Shown here in pieces: positions 1 through 5,586 of a stretch of DNA of 8,295 bases (position 1 is its first letter; each line of letters starts with the position of its first letter). Source of the stretch: CAYLNK01 sp964384675 (lineage in GTDB: Bacteria; Acidobacteriota; Thermoanaerobaculia; UBA5066). The notes under the pieces were generated by a model. The model saw nothing but the letters and a program-made list of their open reading frames with translations, was not told the origin of the DNA and made no database searches. The stretch lies in the NCBI GenBank assembly GCA_964384675.1, contig CAYLNK010000305.1:1-8295 (forward strand), given 5' to 3'. Position numbers and translations under genes: made by a program.

Positions 1-452
1 GGCTGCGGCGCGCGAGCGGGGATTGGCGGGGGTGACGCGCGCCGTGGCAACGGAGGCGGTGAGGCGGGCGGCGGTGGCGGCGGGGGTGGCGCCTTCGGCA
101 CAGGCGGCGGTCCCGCGCTCACGGGTGTCGCACTCTCCTCAACGGCCGGCCGGTCGATGTCGACGGCCAAGAGCTCCGTCCTGCCGACGACGATGCGGTC
201 CCCCGACCGCAGGCGGTGCTGCGTGACGCGTTCGTCGTTGATCCACGTGCCGCTGCTCGACCCCAGGTCGACCACCTCCCAGCCCCCGCCCGCGAGGGGT
301 TGCACCGCGAGGTGTCGCCGCGAAACGGCGTCGTCCTCGAGGACCACGTCGCACTGCCGGTTGCGGCCGATAAGGAGCGGTCTCGACTCGTCGAGGGGCC
401 ACTCGCCGATCCCGTCGCCGCGGGAGCCGAGGAGACGCGGCACTCCGCTCAT
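1..452 (-). CDS. FHA-domain protein with proline-rich linker (3' end cut off by window edge)
   Basis: The frame from an ATG at 452 stays open for 150 codons to the window edge. Residues about 20-95 form a forkhead-associated domain, a module that binds phosphothreonine peptides: IGR (28-30), SRRH (44-47), WEVVDLGSSSGTWIND (58-73) and LRSGDRIVVG (81-90). The glycine-arginine, serine and histidine signatures are intact; the usual asparagine of the NGT motif is a serine (SGT, 67-69). From about residue 105 the chain becomes a linker dominated by proline and alanine and is still running at the edge, so a further C-terminal domain is likely but unseen. No signal peptide is visible, so the FHA part is expected in the cytoplasm. 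The ATG overlaps the upstream hydrolase stop codon (ATGA), which suggests translational coupling. Such proteins usually work with Ser/Thr kinases or secretion machines; the partner here is unknown. Confidence 0.9.
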   Translation of the reverse strand, partial: MSGVPRLLGSRGDGIGEWPLDESRPLLIGRNRQCDVVLEDDAVSRRHLAVQPLAGGGWEVVDLGSSSGTWINDERVTQHRLRSGDRIVVGRTELLAVDIDRPAVEESATPVSAGPPPVPKAPPPPPPPPASPPPLPRRASPPPIPARAPQ

Positions 453-2929
453 CGGGATGGCGCGGGAGCGGCGGGCGCCGGCGCGGTCGGAGAGAGGAGC
501 TGTCCCCACGTGGGCGCCCTCCCCGGCTTCCGCGCGTAGGTGTCGGGGAAGCCGTCGGGGGCGAAGAGCGCGTCCCCCTCGCTCCGCAGGAGCTGAAGGA
601 CGCGCTCCTGCACGGAGGGGTACTGCGTCGCGAAGCCGTGCAGGACGTGGCCGATGGTCGTCTGGTACGGCGGCTTCAGGCCCCCGCTCGAGCTGGTGAG
701 GCTCACCGTGCAGTCGTTCTCGCCGCGGAACACCACCGTCCGGAAGGCGAGCGCGTTCTTCAGCTGCAAGGCGGCCAGCTCCTTCCGGGTCGCGGCCAGC
801 TTCTCGACCAGCGCCGGGTCCGGATTCGAGGCCGCCGGGTACGTCGAGGTGTTGCTCACCTGGATCGTGAGATTGGCGACCTCCTGCTGGAGCGCCGCCT
901 CCGCGGCCTTGGCGGCGACGAGCGACTTGGCCGCGGTCGGGTTGCGAAGGTGGACGCCCACGCCAAGCTCGAGCGACTCGGCGGTCGAGGCCCCCCACAG
1001 CTTCTCGGCCCGTCCCAGGTACGTCCCGCCGTACGTGCCGAGGTCCTCGTCCGACGAGATGCAGGAGATCGCGTGCGCGCGAACGCGCGTCGGCCCGACC
1101 GACCTCAGTGCCGCGCTCCCGGGGATCTGGTCGACCGGAGCGCCCGTGGTGATGGGCTGCTCGAGGTAGTCCACGTAGCCCATGAAGATCTGCGTCCAGA
1201 GCGAGGAGAGGTTCCACGTGCTGTCCGAGTACTTTGAGTACGCGTCGAACAGCTCCATCACCTCGGAGCCCCGGTGGGTGGAGCTGATCGTCACCAGGCG
1301 GTTCACGTCGCCCTGCAAGTAGTTGTCGAGGCGCACGGGGCCCCAGCTCACCACGTTCATCCTGGGGTCCGGCCGGCTGCCCCGGAGGTAGACGCGCGCG
1401 AGGACCCCGCCCAGGCTGTGGCAGATCACGTCGGCCCGAGTGGCGGCGAACCCGTCTTTCCGGAAGGCCTCGAGAGCGTCGTGGATGCCGCCCGGCGCGG
1501 CCCAGAGCATCTGCTGGTTCGCGTCGAAGGTGCTCGGAAGCGTGTTGACACCGTCGCGGACGGGAAACCACCTGCCGCTGGACTCCTTGTAGTCGACGAG
1601 GAACGTGCGGAAGGCCTCCTGCTTCAGGCGGTCGACCATGGCGATGGTGTTGCCGGCCGGGGCGCCGGGGCTGATCTGCGTCCAGCATTCGGTCGGGTTG
1701 TCGTACGTCCCGTGGACCAGCACGACCGGCGGGCGGACGACGGTGAGGGAGACGGTGGCGTCGCCCTTCGCCTTCGCCGGCTCCTTCGCGGTGAAGGCGG
1801 CCTTCAGCGTGAACACCCGTGCGCCGCGGCCCGAGCCGAAGTCCGCCGGCGGCTTGTAGAGCGCGAGCGCGCCGATCGTCTCCGAGCCGTCGAGGGGAGC
1901 CGCCGTCACCTCGACGGAGGCTGCTCCCGCATCGTCGAACGGGTACTTCGGGGACCACTTCCGGCCCAGCACGCCGTGAAGCGTCCCGCCCGCGTCCGCT
2001 CCCTCGAGGGAGAACGTCACCGTCCCCGCCTCGGGGACGATCGCGCGGACGAGGAGAAGGCTGACGCCGTCCGCCGTCGCGCCGATCCGGTCCGTCTTCA
2101 GGAGGAGAGACAGGGACTCGAGGTAGGTCGCCGAGAATCCCGGCAGGTCGCTCGCGACCTGACCCGTGGGCGGGCGGCGGGAGTCGTAGATGGGGTTCGG
2201 GTCGAGGAGCGCGAGCTCGACCTTCGACCGAGGCCCCGCGTCGCTCGCGGCGCTCGGCGGGATCAGCTCGAACACCTTCCGGGCGAGGGCCTCGATGTCG
2301 GGGATCGCGGCCTCGTAGATCGCCTTCGTCTCCCGCTTCCTAACGTCGTGGTATTCGTAGCCGCCCTTGTAGGACTTGGTGACAGCCGTGCCCGCGCGAA
2401 GCAGGTGCACCGAGATCACCGCCAGGCCGCGCCGGAAACAGGCGATCCCGCCCCCGGTGGCGTGGAAGCTGGGGAGTGTGCTGTTGTCCTTGTGGGTCTG
2501 GTCCTTGACGAGCCACCCTTCATCGACCGAGATCTTGATGATCCCCCGCGCGCCGGGTGCGAGATCGAACCACGTGCCGGTGCCGCAGTCCGCCGACTCG
2601 GTGGCCATGAACTCCGGGAGGGACGCGTAGACCTTGCCGAAGATGGTCCACTGGCTCTCGCCCGGGGCCATCGGTCCGGTGCCGACCGTGTAGGTACCGT
2701 CCCGGTGCTCCGACATGACGGTGAAGTTGATGATCCCCGTGTCGGCGTTCGGGTCGGGGTCGAAGATCCGGATCGGTCCCAGCCCCAGGCCGGCGAGCTT
2801 CGGCCTGATCTCGGCCCAGATGCCCCGGACCTTCTGGCTCGCCTCCGCCTGCGAGAGGATCCGTTCGGAGGTGCCCTGCCCGAAAGCGAGCGCCGGCGCG
2901 AGGAGGGCCGCCAGAGCGAGACGAATCAC
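449..2929 (-). CDS. Exported alpha/beta hydrolase (lipase/esterase-like) with Ig-like region
   Basis: 826 residues from a GTG start. Residues 1-18 look like a Sec signal peptide (MIRLALAALLAPALAFG), so the enzyme is exported. Residues about 20-230 match no family I recognise. Residues about 230-400 are rich in beta-strand patterns; ADGVSLLLVRAIVPEAGTVTFSL resembles a bacterial Ig-like (invasin-type) domain. The hydrolase core begins at VVLVHGTYDNPTECW (402-416), with the oxyanion-region HG, and carries the nucleophile elbow CHSLGG with Ser505. The likely acid is Asp739 in GENDCTVSL and the base His764 (or His761) in HVLHGF. This arrangement is typical of lipases and PGAP1-like esterases; the substrate is unknown. 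Residues about 665-725 are an Ala/Glu/Leu-rich probable coiled coil inserted before the acid. The C-terminus is Pro/Ala-rich. No Shine-Dalgarno precedes the start; the signal peptide supports it. The stop overlaps the FHA gene start. Confidence 0.88.
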   Translation of the reverse strand: MIRLALAALLAPALAFGQGTSERILSQAEASQKVRGIWAEIRPKLAGLGLGPIRIFDPDPNADTGIINFTVMSEHRDGTYTVGTGPMAPGESQWTIFGKVYASLPEFMATESADCGTGTWFDLAPGARGIIKISVDEGWLVKDQTHKDNSTLPSFHATGGGIACFRRGLAVISVHLLRAGTAVTKSYKGGYEYHDVRKRETKAIYEAAIPDIEALARKVFELIPPSAASDAGPRSKVELALLDPNPIYDSRRPPTGQVASDLPGFSATYLESLSLLLKTDRIGATADGVSLLLVRAIVPEAGTVTFSLEGADAGGTLHGVLGRKWSPKYPFDDAGAASVEVTAAPLDGSETIGALALYKPPADFGSGRGARVFTLKAAFTAKEPAKAKGDATVSLTVVRPPVVLVHGTYDNPTECWTQISPGAPAGNTIAMVDRLKQEAFRTFLVDYKESSGRWFPVRDGVNTLPSTFDANQQMLWAAPGGIHDALEAFRKDGFAATRADVICHSLGGVLARVYLRGSRPDPRMNVVSWGPVRLDNYLQGDVNRLVTISSTHRGSEVMELFDAYSKYSDSTWNLSSLWTQIFMGYVDYLEQPITTGAPVDQIPGSAALRSVGPTRVRAHAISCISSDEDLGTYGGTYLGRAEKLWGASTAESLELGVGVHLRNPTAAKSLVAAKAAEAALQQEVANLTIQVSNTSTYPAASNPDPALVEKLAATRKELAALQLKNALAFRTVVFRGENDCTVSLTSSSGGLKPPYQTTIGHVLHGFATQYPSVQERVLQLLRSEGDALFAPDGFPDTYARKPGRAPTWGQLLSPTAPAPAAPAPSR

Positions 2930-2930
2930 C

Positions 2931-2945
2931 CCCGGATTATCCGGG
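2931..2945. repeat. Perfect short palindrome over the hydrolase start region
   Basis: CCCGGAT-T-ATCCGGG has two perfect 7-bp arms around one base. It sits between the vapC stop and the hydrolase GTG and contains the GATAAT hexamer described above. As DNA it could be an operator overlapping the promoter. As RNA the loop could be only about 3 nt and no U-tract follows, so a terminator for vapBC is unlikely. Confidence 0.45.
2936..2941 (-). promoter_or_regulatory. Putative -10 element for a leaderless hydrolase transcript
   Basis: On the minus strand this hexamer reads GATAAT, five of six matches to TATAAT, a conspicuous AT-rich island in this GC-rich DNA. It ends 6 nt before the GTG start of the hydrolase, so transcription would begin at or next to the start codon. 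The absence of any Shine-Dalgarno sequence agrees with a leaderless mRNA. No good -35 is present at 16-18 nt: CTGACA lies 21 nt upstream, which is too far. Inferred from sequence only. Confidence 0.4.
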
Positions 2946-2964
2946 CTCGGGTCACGAGTGCGTG

Positions 2965-3360
2965 TCAGGGAGCCTGGAAGCCGCTTTCTTGCGTCAGTAC
3001 CTGGTCGAATGTCGCCACCCCATCGCAGCCGGCCGCCGCCGCGTGCTCGCGGATCAGATAGTCCGCGAAGTCGCCCTTGCCGGACCGGAACGCGGCCAGC
3101 GCGCGGTGAAGGGCGTCCGTCGAGAGGAAGCTGAAGTGGCGTGCCCGCAACAACGTCTGGAGATGATCGGCGATCGGGCCACGCGGTATCCGGTAGCTCC
3201 GCGCCAGGACCCAGACCAGCTCGCAGAGGACGACATCGGAGACGAAGGCGGCGTCATCGGCGTCGATGAGGCGCTTCACCAAGGCGCGAGCGCGCGCGTT
3301 CTGCTTCGGGTCGTCCTCCACGAGGAACCGGACCAGGACGTTGGTGTCGAGGGCGATCAC
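2965..3360 (-). CDS. vapC: PIN-domain ribonuclease toxin of a VapBC pair
   Basis: 131 residues, the usual VapC length. The PIN-domain acidic residues are in place: Asp5 in MIALDTNVLVRF, Glu47 in VLCELVW, Asp97 and Asp100 in GKGDFADYL, and Asp119 in ATFDQ. These coordinate Mg or Mn for RNA cleavage; VapC toxins commonly cut tRNA or rRNA, but the target here cannot be read from sequence. The start is a GTG that overlaps the antitoxin stop (GTGA), the standard coupling that keeps toxin below antitoxin. The protein looks intact and should be cytoplasmic. The fold and the gene pairing leave little doubt about the family. Confidence 0.95.
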   Translation of the reverse strand: MIALDTNVLVRFLVEDDPKQNARARALVKRLIDADDAAFVSDVVLCELVWVLARSYRIPRGPIADHLQTLLRARHFSFLSTDALHRALAAFRSGKGDFADYLIREHAAAAGCDGVATFDQVLTQESGFQAP

Positions 3361-3596
3361 TTCCGGCCCGCGCCGCTGCGGATCGCCTCGTCCATGGCCT
3401 CCACCGTCACACCTCGGACCTCCGGCTTGAAGACGCCCAAAAGAGAAAGCGGGTCGACTGTCTCCGCCACCATCTCGACGATTCCGTCTTCTCGCAGGCG
3501 AAAGGCGACGCGGTCCCCGGACTCGAGCGCGAGCGCGCCGCGGATCTCCTTCGGAATCGTGATCTGCCCCTTGCTCGTGACCGTGGCGGTAGGCAT
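3357..3596 (-). CDS. vapB: AbrB/SpoVT-type antitoxin of a VapBC pair
   Basis: 79 residues. Residues 4-45 are a swapped-hairpin AbrB/SpoVT DNA-binding domain (ATVTSKGQITIPKEIR, then GDRVAFRLREDGIVEM). The C-terminal half (about 48-79, DPLSLLGVFKPEVRG and on) is the expected toxin-binding tail that would block the VapC active site. It is encoded just before vapC and overlaps it by 4 nt. GGAGG lies 10 nt before the ATG, and a second purine run, AAGGA, abuts the ATG directly and is too close to act as a normal ribosome binding site. Antitoxins of this kind usually repress their own promoter, and inverted repeats are present just upstream. It could be called MazE-like by fold, but the PIN partner makes VapB correct. 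Confidence 0.94.
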   Translation of the reverse strand: MPTATVTSKGQITIPKEIRGALALESGDRVAFRLREDGIVEMVAETVDPLSLLGVFKPEVRGVTVEAMDEAIRSGAGRK

Positions 3597-3601
3597 TCCT
3601 T

Positions 3602-3633
3602 GACGACCTCCGTCGTCCTTACTCTACCGTAAG
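3602..3633 (-). promoter_or_regulatory. Probable vapBC operator: two adjacent inverted repeats
   Basis: Two perfect inverted repeats lie in the 70-base gap upstream of vapB: GACGAC-4 nt-GTCGTC (3602-3617) and CTTAC-6 nt-GTAAG (3618-3633). They abut without a gap, which fits sites for a dimeric AbrB-type repressor. In the mRNA the first repeat would form a hairpin with the vapB Shine-Dalgarno (GGAGG) at its loop. A weak -10-like TAGAGT lies between the arms of the second repeat; I see no convincing -35. Confidence 0.5.
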
Positions 3634-3666
3634 AACGGAGCCCGAGGGCTGGAGCGCGTCAGGCCC

Positions 3667-4062
3667 TCAGCGGAACGCCTCGGCGATCCCGTGGCTCTGG
3701 TACTGGTCGTACGACGTGACCGCGCCGTCCTTCAGCGTCCAGAGGAACACCCAGCTCGCCATCGCCTGCTTGCCCGTCGCCTTGCCCCGGCACCCGTACG
3801 TGCCCATCGAGACGACCCGGTCGCCGTCCACGACGTACTCCCCCGGCACGAAGACGTGCTCGTCGGCGTTCTGGTAGATGCCCTCGAAGAAGCGCGGGAC
3901 GTTCGCCTTGCCCGAGTAGTCCCCGCTCCAGGGAACGATCGGGTCGAGGTGCGACACCCACCGGACGTCGTCGGCCACGTGCTGGAGGATCCCGGCCACG
4001 TCGCCCCGGCCGAAGGCGTCGTACATCGTCTGGATGATCTTCACGTTCTCGTTCGTGCTCAT
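3667..4062 (-). CDS. NTF2-like / SnoaL-like family protein
   Basis: 131 residues, typical for a single-domain SnoaL-like (ketosteroid-isomerase-related) cone fold. Recognisable pieces in order are an N-terminal helix, IIQTMYDAFGRGDVAGILQHVADDVRWV (9-36), then VPRFFEGIY (55-63), VVDGDRVVSMGTY (77-89) and the C-terminal strands WVFLWTLKDGAVTSYDQYQSH (104-124). The fold forms a hydrophobic pocket and serves in isomerases, dehydratases, cyclases and as a binding module; the activity cannot be predicted here. There is no signal peptide, so it is probably cytoplasmic. The ATG start is supported by AAAGGGG ending 7 nt upstream. It lies 46 nt after the small membrane protein gene and 70 nt before vapB. 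A short hairpin (AGCCC/GGGCT, 3639-3650) follows its stop but lacks a clear U-tract. Confidence 0.88.
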   Translation of the reverse strand: MSTNENVKIIQTMYDAFGRGDVAGILQHVADDVRWVSHLDPIVPWSGDYSGKANVPRFFEGIYQNADEHVFVPGEYVVDGDRVVSMGTYGCRGKATGKQAMASWVFLWTLKDGAVTSYDQYQSHGIAEAFR

Positions 4063-4108
4063 GGCTCAACCCCTTTGGCCATCTGTACGGGGGTGGAGCC
4101 GACCTGGA

Positions 4109-4504
4109 TCAGTACGCGGGCGCCAGCAGCGAGGAGAACAGCTGGAGCAGGGCGACCAGGAGGCCGAGGCCCAGGACCAGGAACGCCGCGGCGAGGGCCT
4201 GGTCGCGAGCCGGGGCGCTCCCGGACGTGCGCGCGACGAGGAGCGCGCCAAGACCGATCAGCGCCGCCAGGCCGACCGGGATCAGGACCTGGAGGCCGCG
4301 CGGGTCGAGGCTGAGGACCTCGGCGAGCGACGGCCGATACCTCCCGAGCGTGGCCCGCAAGCCCAGCGGCAGAGCTCCCAGCGCCAGCGCGGCGACGCCG
4401 AGCGCCGGCCAGCGCAGCGACGGCGGGGGGCGCTCCTCCTGGCGACGGTCCTGGCCGGCGGGTGGCGGAACGGTCGGGACGGATCGGAGTCGGCGGGGCG
4501 GCAC
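4109..4504 (-). CDS. Small hypothetical membrane protein, three predicted helices
   Basis: 131 residues from a GTG start; I recognise no family. Residues 1-31 are charged and rich in proline and arginine. Three hydrophobic stretches follow: about 32-49 (WPALGVAALALGALPLGL), 71-91 (LQVLIPVGLAALIGLGALLVA) and 103-125 (ALAAAFLVLGLGLLVALLQLF). The Arg/Pro-rich N-terminus suggests it faces the cytoplasm. It fills the space between the beta-lactamase and the NTF2-like gene on the same strand, with 84 nt before it and 46 nt after it. No clear Shine-Dalgarno precedes the GTG, so the start is uncertain. The well-separated hydrophobic segments in this frame are the main evidence that it is real; GC-rich DNA can produce such frames by chance. 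Confidence 0.6.
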   Translation of the reverse strand: MPPRRLRSVPTVPPPAGQDRRQEERPPPSLRWPALGVAALALGALPLGLRATLGRYRPSLAEVLSLDPRGLQVLIPVGLAALIGLGALLVARTSGSAPARDQALAAAFLVLGLGLLVALLQLFSSLLAPAY

Positions 4505-4588
4505 GTCTGCTTGGACCCGTCCGGCGCCCGAAGGTTCCCGCGATCGACTGCGACTGAGCCGCCGGTCAATCCCCGCCCCGGAGCGCGC

Positions 4589-5470
4589 TCAGCGCCTCCG
4601 CGGCTCGGCCGCCGCCCGGCCCTCCGCGGCCTTCTGCTTCGCGAGCTCGGCCTCGAAGCCGCGCGAGGCCTCGTCGACCCAGCGCGCCAGCGCCTTGCGG
4701 TCGAGGAAGGGGTTTGGCTTTCCCGCCCCGAGGGCCTCACGCTTCTCCGTCAGGTGGAACTGGCTGCCGTGGGGGGCGAGGAAGTAATCGCAAGGGAGCG
4801 CGCGCACCCGGCGGAACGAGCGCCGGAAGTCCTCCACGATCCCGGGGGTGGCGTCGTTCCCGACCAGCTGGTAGCCGGGAGCGGTGAGGCTGCAGAAGAA
4901 GACCACGTCCGAGGACCGGCCCTCCTCCTTCACTCGCATCGTCCAGGTCGTGCAGCCCGGGGTGTGCCCGGGGGTCACGTGCGCGGTGAGACGCGTCCCG
5001 CCGATCGAGAGGACGTCGCCGTCCTTCACGGTGCGATCCACCGTCACCGGCTCGTAGGAGAAGCGGTCTCCGAAGGCGTGGTCGCCAAGGCCGCCGGCGG
5101 CGAGGAGGGGCGTGTCCCCGGCGCTGGCGTGGAGCTTCGCTCCGGTGAGCCGCTTCAGCGCCGCGAGGCCTCCCGCATGGTCGAAGTGCGCGTGGCTGTT
5201 GAGGAGGACCTTCACGTCCTGCATCCGGAAGCCGAGCGCGCGGACGTTGGCCTCGATCCGGGGTACGGTCTCGGCGAAGCCGGAATCGAGGAGGACGAGG
5301 CCGTCGTCGGTGGCGATGAGGTACGACGACACCTCCGAGGCGCCCACGTAGTAGACGTTGCCGGCGATCCGGAAGGGGGCCACCGGGCGATTCCATTCCT
5401 CGGTCGGCGGCGTGTAGGCGGGTGGCGACGCGAGCAGCCGCGCGGCGAGCAGGATCTCCATTCCGGTCAT
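4589..5470 (-). CDS. Subclass B3 metallo-beta-lactamase
   Basis: 293 residues, normal for a B3 enzyme, which opens the beta-lactam ring using two zinc ions in the periplasm. All expected ligands are present: HAHFDH (His93, His95, Asp97, His98), His169 in TPGHTPG and His234 in LAPHGSQF. Other B3 traits are SSYLIATDDGLVLLDSGF (48-65), SLTAPGYQLVGN (194-205, close to the L1 enzyme) and RSFRRVRALPCD (217-228). A generic MBL-fold hydrolase is the alternative, but the L1-like SLTAPGYQL segment and spacing favour B3. The ATG at 5470 is chosen because AAGGAG lies 5 nt upstream. The resulting N-terminus (MTGMEILLAARLLASPPA) is a weak signal peptide; an in-frame ATG at 5491 would add MLRKGEF and positive charge. 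It stands 117 nt from the DUF885 gene, probably as a separate unit, with no regulator nearby. Confidence 0.9.
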   Translation of the reverse strand: MTGMEILLAARLLASPPAYTPPTEEWNRPVAPFRIAGNVYYVGASEVSSYLIATDDGLVLLDSGFAETVPRIEANVRALGFRMQDVKVLLNSHAHFDHAGGLAALKRLTGAKLHASAGDTPLLAAGGLGDHAFGDRFSYEPVTVDRTVKDGDVLSIGGTRLTAHVTPGHTPGCTTWTMRVKEEGRSSDVVFFCSLTAPGYQLVGNDATPGIVEDFRRSFRRVRALPCDYFLAPHGSQFHLTEKREALGAGKPNPFLDRKALARWVDEASRGFEAELAKQKAAEGRAAAEPRRR

Positions 5471-5553
5471 GAACTCTCCTTTTCGGAGCATCGAGGCTCC
5501 GCGGGGGCCTCTGGATCGGGCCTGTTCGGAACGTATTGCAGCGCCCGTGCCGA

Positions 5554-5576
5554 CCCCGGCGCCGCTCGGGCCGGGG
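5554..5576. repeat. GC-rich hairpin after the DUF885 gene
   Basis: CCCCGGC and GCCGGGG form a perfect 7-bp stem with a 9-nt loop, starting 10 nt beyond the DUF885 stop. No U-tract follows on the minus strand, so it is at best an attenuating or RNA-stabilising stem rather than a classical intrinsic terminator. A weaker 5-bp stem (GAGGC/GCCTC, 5493-5511) lies nearer the beta-lactamase start. I see no convincing promoter in this gap. Confidence 0.35.
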
Positions 5577-5586
5577 GGCCGCTCGA

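Noticed and set aside
1274..3061. 595-codon open frame on the plus strand
   Set aside because: It is the antisense of the hydrolase gene; its Arg/Glu/Val/Gly-heavy composition shows no domain and is typical of shadow frames in GC-rich DNA.
2965..3596. VapBC as part of a larger defence island
   Set aside because: The neighbours (an NTF2-like protein and an exported hydrolase) are not known defence genes, and there are no signs of mobility.
3639..3650. AGCCC/GGGCT stem after the NTF2-like gene as an intrinsic terminator
   Set aside because: The stem is very short with a 2-nt gap and lacks a real U-tract, so it is mentioned only as a weak possibility.
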